A stretch of 64,000 bases of DNA, from contig CALSZZ010000002.1 in assembly GCA_943841885.1 (NCBI GenBank), positions 92,262-156,261 of the forward strand, given 5' to 3'. The notes beneath the pieces are model-generated. The model was not told the origin of the DNA, ran no database searches, and was given only the letters and a program-made list of their open reading frames with translations. Shown piece by piece: positions 8,744-17,650 of this stretch (position 1 is its first letter; the number at the start of each line of letters is the position of its first letter). Position numbers and translations under genes: made by a program. The stretch is from Candidatus Thalassarchaeaceae archaeon (GTDB lineage: Archaea; Thermoplasmatota; Poseidoniia; Poseidoniales; Thalassarchaeaceae).

Positions 8744-9826
8744 TTATTCTTTCAAATCGATAAATGCTGTAGCCGATTCATCGTAATAAGAGTCTTTAGG
8801 TATTTCTTGAGAAACTTCTTTTAATATTACTTCCCAATCCCTAATTAATGAAATAGTTGCATATTCATATTTCGAATAAGGTATGATTCTATGAATTCCC
8901 ACCGTCCTCTTTCCATTTTTTGAAATTTTTTCAATCTTTATTTCTACGTGGACTTCTGATTCTAGAACTTCTCCTTCGGAATCGTGACAAGCCTGCTCTA
9001 GCGTTAAATCCTTGTATTTTTCAGCCTCTTCCATTAGCGACTTTACCTTTCTATGTCTTACCAAAATAGCTGTATTTGCTATTTCTTCAAAATCTAAATT
9101 ACCTAATATTTGATTTTGAACCCACCATATAGTTTCTCCTTCTTTTTCACTAATATCTTTGATTAATGATTTTGGTGAGCTTTTCCTAGTCAATAGTATT
9201 ATCAAATCTGAGTAAGGTAATGGTAAGAAAATGTTTCCACCTCCCTCTTTAGGATCTGGAAGTAATGTATGCCTTCTTCCATTTAAATTAAGTTTCATAA
9301 AAACTTCTTTAGATGCAATGAAACCATCTATTTTACCTAATTTTCTCTGATTCTCCATCCATTCAAATTTTTCATTTTCACTTGAATGTATATCGTTAAT
9401 ATTTTGTATCGATTTGTACGCTTCAACACTTAGTATCCGTAAATCATTACGGGCCCTCCTCATTTGCCTCCTGATTACTTTTTGTTCACAAAGAATTATT
9501 GCAGATTTAGGTTGATAATCAATTTTATTTTCTGAAATTAATACCATATTTGGCCTCCTAGGAGTAATCGCGCCGGAAACATGACATTCATATTGTAACA
9601 TTTCTATTTCTCTTCCGTGAAGTCTCTCAGCCGTCATAGCAATTACATCATATATTCCTTCACTGAGATCTTTGATGCAAGATGAAAAATCTGTTTTAAT
9701 TTCTATTTTATTATTAATATTATTTTTTTCATCCGATTCTGTAATTTTATCTATGATATTTACTATGTTGGTATGAGGTGAATCCAATGTAACAATTTTT
9801 ATTTTGTTTTTCAAGGCAACCACCAC
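8744..9826 (-). CDS. Divergent hydroxymethylbilane synthase (HemC)-like protein
   Basis: 360 residues. The layout follows porphobilinogen deaminase: an N-terminal Rossmann-like half with EGIYDVIAMTAERL where HemC has DIAVHSxKDL, a VIRRQMRRARNDLRI segment like the SLRRxAQL region, IDGFIASKEVFMKLNL, LPDPKEGGG in place of LPAPGQG, and a C-terminal domain. The substrate-binding arginines are partly kept (RRQ..RRA). I see no cysteine in the position that carries the dipyrromethane cofactor, so catalysis is doubtful. It could be a non-catalytic relative or an unrelated two-domain binding protein. GTG start; no clear Shine-Dalgarno. Confidence 0.45.
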   Translation of the reverse strand: MVVALKNKIKIVTLDSPHTNIVNIIDKITESDEKNNINNKIEIKTDFSSCIKDLSEGIYDVIAMTAERLHGREIEMLQYECHVSGAITPRRPNMVLISENKIDYQPKSAIILCEQKVIRRQMRRARNDLRILSVEAYKSIQNINDIHSSENEKFEWMENQRKLGKIDGFIASKEVFMKLNLNGRRHTLLPDPKEGGGNIFLPLPYSDLIILLTRKSSPKSLIKDISEKEGETIWWVQNQILGNLDFEEIANTAILVRHRKVKSLMEEAEKYKDLTLEQACHDSEGEVLESEVHVEIKIEKISKNGKRTVGIHRIIPYSKYEYATISLIRDWEVILKEVSQEIPKDSYYDESATAFIDLKE

Positions 9827-9880
9827 AGGAGAAGGAGTACATACTGTACCCGTTCAATCCGTATACACACTTGTTGATAT

Positions 9881-10891
9881 ATGCGACCCCTAGTAGTAAT
9901 GGTGAAAGGTATGGAAACTGCTTATTTTACTAATCCTAATTTGTCTGCAATCAAAAATCGTTTTGATGATGCTTTAGAAGAATTAGTGCTTGAAAAATTG
10001 TCCGATGATGAAGCACCTGCTATGTCTCTAGCAAGAGATATACTTCTCTCGGGAGGTAAAAGATTTCGTCCCGTGTTGGCGTTATTGGCACACGAAGCTG
10101 CCGGAGGTAATGATGATTCTATGATTATGGACTTGGCTCTTGCATCAGAAATAATTCATACTGCAACATTAATCCATGATGATATTTATGACCAGTCAAA
10201 AACAAGAAGAGGTATGCCCACTTTACATACTAGTCATGGACTATCTCATGCTATTATTGCCGGAGATTATTTATTTGTGATTGGTTTCTCATTAGGTGGA
10301 CGATACGACAATATAATAGTTGAAAAATTAGGTAAATCTGCTGCTAATTTAGCATCAGGTGAATTGCTACAATTTGAGCATGTAGGAAATTTTAGTACAA
10401 CTCCTGAAGATTACTACGCGATTGTTGATGGAAAAACAGCAGGACCTTTCGCATCAGCTTGTGCTTGTGCCGGAATAATTGCAGGTGCAAATAATCAAAT
10501 TATCAATTCATTAGAGACTTTTGGTATAGAAATAGGTCGAGCATTTCAATTAGTGGATGACTTATTAGATCTTACTGGAGCTCCCTCAATGGGAAAACCA
10601 CGTGGAACAGATGTCCATGATGGTAAAATGACATTACCATTAATACATGCATTAACATTACTTTATGGCCCAGAAAGGGAACAATTAGAAGATATCTTGA
10701 ATAACTTTAGTGATGATAGATGGCAAGAATTAACAGTTCTGTTGAATAAATCTAACTCATTAGAGTACGTTAAACAACTAATCAAAAATCATATCAATAG
10801 AGCAATAGATAGTTTGAATACACTTCCAGATTCAAAGGCAAAGAGTATGATGATGGAAATCGCGAAAGAATCTCAAAATAGAAAATTATGA
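9881..10891 (+). CDS. Geranylgeranyl (polyprenyl) diphosphate synthase
   Basis: 336 residues of the all-helical trans-prenyltransferase family. GGKRFRPVLALLA is followed by the first aspartate motif DDIYD near residue 107, DGKTAGPFASACACAG, and the second motif DDLLD near 228. It condenses IPP with allylic diphosphates to make the C20 precursor for archaeal ether lipids, and perhaps for carotenoids, since phytoene synthase is at 62355-63605. An internal ATG at 9911 is an equally plausible start. The next gene, geranylgeranyl reductase, starts 31 bases downstream and acts in the same pathway. Confidence 0.92.
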   Translation: MRPLVVMVKGMETAYFTNPNLSAIKNRFDDALEELVLEKLSDDEAPAMSLARDILLSGGKRFRPVLALLAHEAAGGNDDSMIMDLALASEIIHTATLIHDDIYDQSKTRRGMPTLHTSHGLSHAIIAGDYLFVIGFSLGGRYDNIIVEKLGKSAANLASGELLQFEHVGNFSTTPEDYYAIVDGKTAGPFASACACAGIIAGANNQIINSLETFGIEIGRAFQLVDDLLDLTGAPSMGKPRGTDVHDGKMTLPLIHALTLLYGPEREQLEDILNNFSDDRWQELTVLLNKSNSLEYVKQLIKNHINRAIDSLNTLPDSKAKSMMMEIAKESQNRKL

Positions 10892-10921
10892 GTTTTTTAA
10901 GAATCTAATGGGGGTGCTAAC

Positions 10922-12022
10922 ATGGTTGAAGATAAATTATGGGACCTAGTAATTATTGGGGGCGGTCCTGCTGGAAGTACTACGGCCAGGTTTGCAGCAA
11001 AAAATGACCTTAGTGTGCTTGTTGTTGATGGCCGTGAATCAATAGGTGAACCATTACAGTGCGGGGAATTAGTACCTTCAAATAATGAGATGAAACGTCT
11101 ATGTCCAAATGTTCCTGATATCGACGATCTGTTTAAAACACCGAATAATGTCATTTCTCAACATACTTCGAAAATGTACTTGGTCCCTCCATCTGGAAAA
11201 CCTCTAAAATATAATTTTGAAGGCTATATGCTAAACAGAGTCAAACACGATCAAGAATTAGTGCGTCTTGCAAAATCACACGGTGCTGAATTTTTGACAG
11301 GAAAAAGAGTACAAGACATTACAGATAACTCTGTTATTTTGAAAGACGGTTCTAAAATAAATGCTAAGATAATAGTCGGTGCAGGGGGGCATAATGACCC
11401 GCTAAGAAAAAAATATTGGGATGTGTCATCTCTTAATATACCTGTTAAATTTGTTCTTATGGATGGCTCCTTCACGGATGCTGTTGAACTACACTTTGGA
11501 TCTGTTGCACCTGGTGGATATGCTTGGGTTTTTCCAAAAGAAGGAGGGGCCAATATAGGCCTAGGAATACAAAGAAAATTTGCAAAAGGACAGAGTTTGA
11601 ATATTTTCGCGGAAAAGTTTATCTCACAATATCAAGGAAAAATTAAATTCAAGGGAGCAGGTTCTTTGCCTATGTCTGGAACAATCGATACATTTGTGAA
11701 GGATAATTATTTACTAGTAGGGGATTCAGCAGGCATGGTTTTACCATCAAACGGGGCAGGAATAACAATTGCTATGATTGGTGGAAGAATCGCCGGTGAA
11801 GTTATCTCCGAACATATAAAACTTGGAACACCTCTATCGGAATATGAGAGAAGATGGAAATTTCAGATGGGAAACGTGATGAAAAACTCTCAAAGATCAT
11901 TTAAACTTGGTAGTATTCTTTTTAGATTACCTGATTGGTTTATTAACATCATTTTTAATAGATTAACCAAACCATTCATATGGAATGCTATTACTTGTAG
12001 GCCCCTACTCAAAATCTTCTGA
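10922..12022 (+). CDS. Digeranylgeranylglycerophospholipid reductase (GGR family)
   Basis: 366 residues. The N-terminal FAD-binding GGGPAGSTTARFAA lies at about residues 13-26, CGELVPSN is near 49, and a second FAD motif LLVGDSAGMVLPSNGAGI is near 263. Family role: saturates the isoprenoid chains of archaeal ether lipids. GGTG precedes the ATG at 10922. The gene overlaps the convergent methyltransferase by 18 bases at the 3' ends. Confidence 0.88.
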   Translation: MVEDKLWDLVIIGGGPAGSTTARFAAKNDLSVLVVDGRESIGEPLQCGELVPSNNEMKRLCPNVPDIDDLFKTPNNVISQHTSKMYLVPPSGKPLKYNFEGYMLNRVKHDQELVRLAKSHGAEFLTGKRVQDITDNSVILKDGSKINAKIIVGAGGHNDPLRKKYWDVSSLNIPVKFVLMDGSFTDAVELHFGSVAPGGYAWVFPKEGGANIGLGIQRKFAKGQSLNIFAEKFISQYQGKIKFKGAGSLPMSGTIDTFVKDNYLLVGDSAGMVLPSNGAGITIAMIGGRIAGEVISEHIKLGTPLSEYERRWKFQMGNVMKNSQRSFKLGSILFRLPDWFINIIFNRLTKPFIWNAITCRPLLKIF

Positions 12023-12733
12023 TACTGGTGCTTTACCTGTCCAAATTGTTGCCATACCAGGAAAAATTACCTTCCCCGATACACTTTCAAATCCTTCTTC
12101 AACCATCATTTTTGTATATTTTTTAGTCGTTCCAAAATTAATATATGTTTTAGTCAACCATTTCCATGGATGTTCTTTTTGTTTACATACTACTCGCGCA
12201 TAAGTTCCTACCCAATACCTCATCCAAAAATGACCCAAATAACCATGTATAAAATTTATTTTAGCCGGATCAACAATTATCAATGTACCGCCTGGTTTCA
12301 AAACTCGCCTAACTTCTGAAAGTCCTTTTCTTTTATCATACCAATCTCGAAAAGAAAAGAGTGTACAAACAATATCAAAAGTATCATTTTCAAATGGTAA
12401 ATCTTCAGCAGTCCCTTGTATAAATTCAGCTTGTGAATCTCCTCTTTCGTCACGTTTTTTATCAACTCTAATTTTAGCAATTCTTAGCATTTCTGGAATG
12501 GGGTCCAAGCATACTAATTTCCTTCCTTCTACATCCTCTGCAAAACTTCCTGGCCCACACCCTACTTCCAATATCAAACCATTATCGGGTAATTTTTTTC
12601 TTACTATTTTTCTCCATCTCGAAACTTGCCCAAGTGTCGCAAAACGATTAATTCTATCATATACTGGTATGGTCGCTTCAAGATTTTTTTGAAGCTCACT
12701 CCAATCTTCTTCGCCAATGATTTCAGAATCCAC
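12005..12733 (-). CDS. Class I SAM-dependent methyltransferase (UbiE/MenG-like)
   Basis: 242 residues. The SAM site LILEVGCGPGSFAEDV is at about 52-67, with LVCLDPIPEML, an acidic AEDLPFENDTFDIV strand and VLKPGGTLIIVDPAK near 145. The C-terminal region is rich in aromatic residues and could lie against a membrane, as in quinone or lipid methyltransferases. Its 3' end overlaps geranylgeranyl reductase, so a lipid or quinone substrate is a reasonable inference. GTG start. Confidence 0.8.
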   Translation of the reverse strand: MDSEIIGEEDWSELQKNLEATIPVYDRINRFATLGQVSRWRKIVRKKLPDNGLILEVGCGPGSFAEDVEGRKLVCLDPIPEMLRIAKIRVDKKRDERGDSQAEFIQGTAEDLPFENDTFDIVCTLFSFRDWYDKRKGLSEVRRVLKPGGTLIIVDPAKINFIHGYLGHFWMRYWVGTYARVVCKQKEHPWKWLTKTYINFGTTKKYTKMMVEEGFESVSGKVIFPGMATIWTGKAPVSEDFE

Positions 12734-12866
12734 AATCTATCGCAAATGTAACAAGTATTTGGTAAGTACTGATTCAAAGGTCACAATTTTAAATGATTTA
12801 TTGAACTCCTCTATCGGTTATTATCATAAACTAATTTTATGTGGCTTGCATATCCGGGTGCAGAGT

Positions 12867-13181
12867 ATGGCAAGAAAAAAAGTTTTACGCGCAATAAAAG
12901 ATGCTGAAAAGGCTGCTTCCGAAACACTATCAAACGCCAAAAAAGAGGCAGCATCAATAATCTCACAGGCTCGTCAAAATGCTTCAGAAATTTTAAATTC
13001 TGAACGTTCCAATTCTGATTCTACCAATCAAAACATGATATCTAAAGCGCGGGAAAGTGCTAATTCTAAAGCAAAATTAGTTTCGGATGATGGAAGTCTA
13101 GCCCAAAAGAATGTCCATGATTCAGGTAAGAAGAATCGTGAAAAAGCAAAAAAATTAGTAATTGATGCTTTCAAAAATTAA
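12867..13181 (+). CDS. atpH: A-type ATP synthase subunit H
   Basis: 104 residues from ATG 12867, chosen because the protein then begins directly with the basic amphipathic coil (MARKKVLRAIKDAEKAASE). It is an Ala/Lys/Glu-rich coiled coil throughout, as expected for the peripheral stalk subunit that pairs with subunit E. The first gene of the nine-gene operon; subunit I follows 25 bases downstream. Confidence 0.8.
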   Translation: MARKKVLRAIKDAEKAASETLSNAKKEAASIISQARQNASEILNSERSNSDSTNQNMISKARESANSKAKLVSDDGSLAQKNVHDSGKKNREKAKKLVIDAFKN

Positions 13182-13206
13182 ATATTAAGTTTGGAGATGA
13201 AGTCAT

Positions 13207-15288
13207 ATGTCACAAATCCATACTCAACAAATGGGTCGTTTAATTGCAGCAGGAAGTAAAGATAAACTAGACGAATTGATAGATTGTTTGGCGAATCTAA
13301 ATGCACTTCACATTATAGAATATGATGGTTTAGAAGAGGGTTTCAAACTCGGTTCTCCAAAAGAAGAAGCAGAAATAATAGGCAAGCGTTTGAATAAACT
13401 TCGTTCTGCAGCTTCTATAGTAGAAGGGAAAAATCCTAAAAATCCTATCTCTGTTGAGAAAATTCGGTCAGAATTGATTAATTCTTTACCTGATGCAGTA
13501 GAATTATTACTGGAAAAAAGTACAAGATTAGATATACTTGAAAATAAAATTTCTTCTCTTTCTGAAAAAAAAATATTCTTGGAGCTAATATCTTCATTAG
13601 ATTTAGATGTTGAATTACTTTCAGGTTACAATAATATTTCTTCTTTCGTTGGAACTGTATCAGATTTAGCTCCCCTCAACGATATCGAACAAGATACTCT
13701 TATCTTCACAGGACAATTTAAGAAATCAAATGTATTGGCACTATTTGTAAAAAATAAAGACTCAAGTTCAATCCAATCAATATTAAATGTATGTGGTTTT
13801 CAAGCAATTAGTATTTCAGAAAATTTAAATGGCAATCCTGGAGATTTACTTTCAGAAGTTATAGAAAGTATGAATACTTTACAATTTGAAAAATCATCAA
13901 TAATAAAAGATTTAGAATTGTGGAATGGTGAATTTGGAGTATCATTAATATGTGGTTTGGAATTACTAGAAAGAGAGCATGATATTTTGACTGCACCCGT
14001 TAAAATTGCAGTTTCGAATCATGCATTTTTGGTTGATGGATGGATTGAAATGTCAAGATCCGAAGAGGTACAAAATGCTCTTTTAGATTGTTGTATATTT
14101 ACAGAAATATCGCCCTTTAAAATTAAAGCGGGAGAGGGAGGCCATGGGCATTCCGATCATTCTCACAATCAAGAAATGCCGCCTATTGCATATCAAAATA
14201 GGACTTTTTCCAAACCAATGGAATTACTCACTGATGCCGTCGGTCGTCCAGCATATGGTAGGATAGATCCTACCTTATTCATGTTTGTAACATATCCTAT
14301 TTTCTTTGGAATGATGCTGGGTGATATGGCATATGGAATTATCACAATGTCTCTTGGGGCATTTATAATGGGCCAAGCAGGGTCTAACAATTTAATGAAT
14401 CTGGGCGGCAAATTTCTCATTTATATCGGATTAGGCACATTTGTGTTTGGTTATTTATACGCTGAATTCGCAGGATGGGAAATATTCCCTCATGGCCATA
14501 GTAATCCAGCAGAAGCACTTTCTATTTTTTACCCTCCTGTAGATTCTCATGGTTCTGTGTGGCATCATTCATATCCATTCGGCATAGAGTTAGCGTACCC
14601 ATTCCACAGAGTTACGTTAGTTGAAGATCATGGAAATCTTGAGCACCTAGTTCTTTTAACTATTTATTTAGGTCTAATTCACATCTTATTTGGCCGTTTA
14701 ATAGGTTTCCGTGATGTAATGTTTTATGGTACTGACCATGGTCACATAGGATTCTTCGCAGCATTCTTTGAACATGGTGTTTGGATAATATTATTGATAG
14801 GGGGTTTCTTCTTTTCATATGGATTTTTAGGGCCCAAAGAAGCAGAATATATGATGATGCCCGGGATGTTTATCGCAATATCAGCAGTAATATTATTGAT
14901 TTGGACTTTATTCAAATATCATGGGATTCCATTGGCAATTAGTTTAATACTTGCCCCAATAGAAGCGATTGGAATGATGCCCTCGGTAATATCCTACGTT
15001 CGTCTTTTTGCTGTAGGAGTAGTTGGAGTTAAAATTGCTGAAACAGGAAATATTAAACTTTTTGAGCCCATGGTTCATGCAATCGAAAATAGTGATTTTT
15101 TAGTAGTTCCATTTTTGCTAATTGGATGGTTAGCAGTACAATTCTTTGCTTGGGGTCTGGGTGTTTTTAGTCCAAACATTCATGCTGCAAGACTTCATTT
15201 TGTAGAATGGATGAGGCAATATTATGATTCTAGCGGAGAGGAATTTTCACCTTTCGGTTTTCGCTCGCACCATGTGGAGGTCGAGTGA
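13207..15288 (+). CDS. atpI: A-type ATP synthase subunit I (a)
   Basis: 693 residues. The soluble N-terminal half (about 1-340) contains coiled-coil arms. A His-rich patch HGHSDHSHNQE near residue 315 precedes the membrane half, which has about seven or eight helices. The segment SVISYVRLFAVGVVGVKIAE near 597-616 carries the arginine needed for ion translocation opposite the c-ring glutamate. Shine-Dalgarno GGAGATGA precedes the ATG. Forms the membrane stator and ion half-channels. Confidence 0.93.
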   Translation: MSQIHTQQMGRLIAAGSKDKLDELIDCLANLNALHIIEYDGLEEGFKLGSPKEEAEIIGKRLNKLRSAASIVEGKNPKNPISVEKIRSELINSLPDAVELLLEKSTRLDILENKISSLSEKKIFLELISSLDLDVELLSGYNNISSFVGTVSDLAPLNDIEQDTLIFTGQFKKSNVLALFVKNKDSSSIQSILNVCGFQAISISENLNGNPGDLLSEVIESMNTLQFEKSSIIKDLELWNGEFGVSLICGLELLEREHDILTAPVKIAVSNHAFLVDGWIEMSRSEEVQNALLDCCIFTEISPFKIKAGEGGHGHSDHSHNQEMPPIAYQNRTFSKPMELLTDAVGRPAYGRIDPTLFMFVTYPIFFGMMLGDMAYGIITMSLGAFIMGQAGSNNLMNLGGKFLIYIGLGTFVFGYLYAEFAGWEIFPHGHSNPAEALSIFYPPVDSHGSVWHHSYPFGIELAYPFHRVTLVEDHGNLEHLVLLTIYLGLIHILFGRLIGFRDVMFYGTDHGHIGFFAAFFEHGVWIILLIGGFFFSYGFLGPKEAEYMMMPGMFIAISAVILLIWTLFKYHGIPLAISLILAPIEAIGMMPSVISYVRLFAVGVVGVKIAETGNIKLFEPMVHAIENSDFLVVPFLLIGWLAVQFFAWGLGVFSPNIHAARLHFVEWMRQYYDSSGEEFSPFGFRSHHVEVE

Positions 15289-15333
15289 TATTACATTCCA
15301 AGCTTAAGGCTTAGATAAAATGGAGGAAAAAAT

Positions 15334-15636
15334 ATGAATAATAAAAATAAAATGAGAGGAATGAGTATGTTATTGACATTATCATCGATTGTGATGATTG
15401 CAACTAGCGTACAAGCTGAAGCAAATGAAAGTACAGTAGAAGCGTATGGTAAGTTAGGAGCAGGAATTGCTCTAGGCTTAGCAGGAATTGGGACTGGGTT
15501 AAGCCAAGGGCCAATAGGAGCTGCAGCTGTAGGAATGATTGCTGAAGATAGTAGTAAGTTCGTTAATGGACTAATCTTCACAGCATTACCTGAAACCATT
15601 GTACTTTTTGGATTTCTTGCATTATTCTTGCTCTAA
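15334..15636 (+). CDS. atpK: A-type ATP synthase subunit K (c, rotor ring) with signal peptide
   Basis: 100 residues. Residues 1-28 form a basic start plus hydrophobic helix ending VQA, resembling a cleaved signal peptide. The mature part is the usual two-helix hairpin. Helix 1 contains GLSQGP with Gln58. Helix 2 contains LPETIVLFG with the ion-carrying Glu87 followed by Thr88. A Gln in helix 1 plus a hydroxyl residue after the Glu is the arrangement known from sodium-binding c subunits, so sodium coupling is possible though not proven. Shine-Dalgarno TGGAGGAA precedes the ATG at 15334. Confidence 0.9.
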   Translation: MNNKNKMRGMSMLLTLSSIVMIATSVQAEANESTVEAYGKLGAGIALGLAGIGTGLSQGPIGAAAVGMIAEDSSKFVNGLIFTALPETIVLFGFLALFLL

Positions 15637-15681
15637 GCAGAATTGTGTGTTTTATCCATAATTTAAAAATGAGGTTTAATA

Positions 15682-16239
15682 ATGACATTAGATGCATTAG
15701 CAAATGAAATTGATAATCAGGCCAAGGCCGAAGCAAAATCTATTATTGATTCTGCAAAAGCTCAGGCCAAGGCAATAGAAGATGAAGCAAGAGATCAAGC
15801 AACTTCCTTATCTTCTGAGATGACGGAACGCGCAGAAAGGGAAAGTGCTCAACTTTCAGTAGAAGTTGTTGCATCTGCCAAACAGGCTAACCAGAAACAT
15901 CTGCTGATTGCTCGTCGAGAAGAACTAGATGAAACATGGAAATCTATTCGAAAATCAGTATCTTCTCCAGATCTTGATGGCCGTTCGAATATCTTGAAAT
16001 CTCTATTATCCGAGGCGAAAAAATCAGGTAAAGGGATGCTATTGAGGCCTGTTGCCATAGATAGGAAAGAACTCGAAAAAGAAAATTTTGATATCGGTGA
16101 AGATATTGAAGGATTAGGAGGATTTGTACTTGAATCAAAGGATGGATCAGTAGTTCTCGATTATAGATTCGATAGCCGATTAGAAAAATCATGGCAAGAA
16201 AATCTTGGATTGGTTAATAGTACTTTATTCAGTAACTAA
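15682..16239 (+). CDS. atpE: A-type ATP synthase subunit E
   Basis: 185 residues. The first 90 are a charged Ala/Glu/Lys coiled coil (repeated AKAEAKSIIDSAKAQAKA-type heptads). The C-terminal 95 form the globular domain ending DYRFDSRLEKSWQE that contacts the A3B3 head. Peripheral stalk partner of subunit H. Shine-Dalgarno GAGGT lies before the ATG, and subunit C follows after 11 bases. Confidence 0.85.
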   Translation: MTLDALANEIDNQAKAEAKSIIDSAKAQAKAIEDEARDQATSLSSEMTERAERESAQLSVEVVASAKQANQKHLLIARREELDETWKSIRKSVSSPDLDGRSNILKSLLSEAKKSGKGMLLRPVAIDRKELEKENFDIGEDIEGLGGFVLESKDGSVVLDYRFDSRLEKSWQENLGLVNSTLFSN

Positions 16240-16250
16240 ATGGTGTTTTT

Positions 16251-17306
16251 ATGTCTAGAGTAGTAAGTGGTCGTTCAAATATTTATAACGCTGCCGCGCG
16301 AGCTAAAGCGCGAAAAGCATCGTTGATAGACCCAACAAGAATGCTACAGTTATTGCAATTAGGTCCAGAGTCTATTGGAGCAAGTATTGGAGAATTAGGT
16401 TATCGAAATGAAATGGATATTTATGCATCTAGAATGAGTGGTGCTGATGCTGTAGAGGCAGCTCTAGTACATAATTTAGACAATGATTTATCGGAGATAT
16501 TAAATTTTTGCCAGGGTCCTCTGAAATCCATAGTATCCATATATATTGAACGTTTTTCTTATGAAAAGGCAAAAACTGTTCTTAGATCGGTTAATGGAGG
16601 GTGCTCAGATGAATTAATAGAATCACAAATATTGCCTTCAGAAAATCCAATGAATACAATTTGGCTAGATATTGTTAGAAATACAGAAACTGTAGAAGAA
16701 GCAGCAAGTGCAATGACTGGGACTCCTTGGGGCAAAGAATTATCAAAACTAGAAGGCTCAGAAACTACTCTCGAAGAAATGGAAGATGCATTGGATCGTC
16801 AATATTATTCTAACGCACTTCAGATATCAACAGGAAAAGATTCCAATATACATTTGATGAAGTATATTAGGACCGAGATAGATCATAGAAATATAATAAA
16901 TCAATTCCGTGAATTACGTCAAAATATTTCTCCAGAAAAACGTTCACAAATGATTATATTAGGAGGCAGAATTCAAAATTCTATTATGCTACAAGCATCG
17001 CAAACTACCAATCAAGAAGCATTATTAGATACTCTCAGAAGAAGTATTTATTTCGATGATGAGGGCTTTGATGAAGCATTAGCAGAGTCTAATAAAACTC
17101 AATCGCTAGATTCAATAGCATCTTTACTTACACATAAAAGGCATGCGATGCTAAAACGTTTTTCATATCTTAATCCTGTTTCACCTTTCCCGGTGATTTA
17201 TTATATAGAAAGAAAAGTACTTGAAATTCAAAATCTTCGTCTTCTTGTGCGTGGGAAGGCAATCGGACTTACATCTGAGGTATTGGAATCGCATATGGAT
17301 TTTTGA
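16251..17306 (+). CDS. atpC: A-type ATP synthase subunit C
   Basis: 351 residues, mostly helical, of the V/A-type subunit C (d) family that caps the c ring and links it to the central stalk. Typical features are IGELGYRNEMDIYA near residue 46 and the C-terminal PVIYYIERKVLEIQNLRLLVRGKAIGL segment. The stop is 10 bases before the GTG start of subunit F. Confidence 0.88.
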   Translation: MSRVVSGRSNIYNAAARAKARKASLIDPTRMLQLLQLGPESIGASIGELGYRNEMDIYASRMSGADAVEAALVHNLDNDLSEILNFCQGPLKSIVSIYIERFSYEKAKTVLRSVNGGCSDELIESQILPSENPMNTIWLDIVRNTETVEEAASAMTGTPWGKELSKLEGSETTLEEMEDALDRQYYSNALQISTGKDSNIHLMKYIRTEIDHRNIINQFRELRQNISPEKRSQMIILGGRIQNSIMLQASQTTNQEALLDTLRRSIYFDDEGFDEALAESNKTQSLDSIASLLTHKRHAMLKRFSYLNPVSPFPVIYYIERKVLEIQNLRLLVRGKAIGLTSEVLESHMDF

Positions 17307-17316
17307 GGTGGATAAT

Positions 17317-17616
17317 GTGGAAATAGCAGTCGTAGGTTCTATGGATTTTACTCTTGGCTTTCAACTAGCCGGAGTATTGAGGCTATATAATCCAAAAAAT
17401 ATAGAAGAAACAGCTTCAACTATGAAAGATTTGTTGAATCAAAAAGAAATTGGTGTCATCGTTATAGATAATTCTGATTTAGTAGAACTCCCTGAAAGAT
17501 TGCGAATACAACTTTCAGAGAGTATAACTCCCACAGTATTGGGAATAGGGACAGAAGAGGATAATACCCTCAGAGAGTCAATCAAATCGGCACTAGGAGT
17601 CGATTTGTGGAAATAA
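17317..17616 (+). CDS. atpF: A-type ATP synthase subunit F
   Basis: 99 residues from GTG 17317, preceded by GAGGTGG at good spacing. A longer upstream frame overlaps atpC by 86 bases and is unlikely. The protein begins VEIAVVGSMDFTLGFQLAGV, the usual subunit F Rossmann-like start with a GDxxTxxGFxLAG-type loop, and ends in a helical tail. Central stalk and regulatory subunit. Confidence 0.88.
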   Translation: MEIAVVGSMDFTLGFQLAGVLRLYNPKNIEETASTMKDLLNQKEIGVIVIDNSDLVELPERLRIQLSESITPTVLGIGTEEDNTLRESIKSALGVDLWK

Positions 17617-17650
17617 ATCCTAGAAAAAATAAATGGAAGTGAATTAAAAA

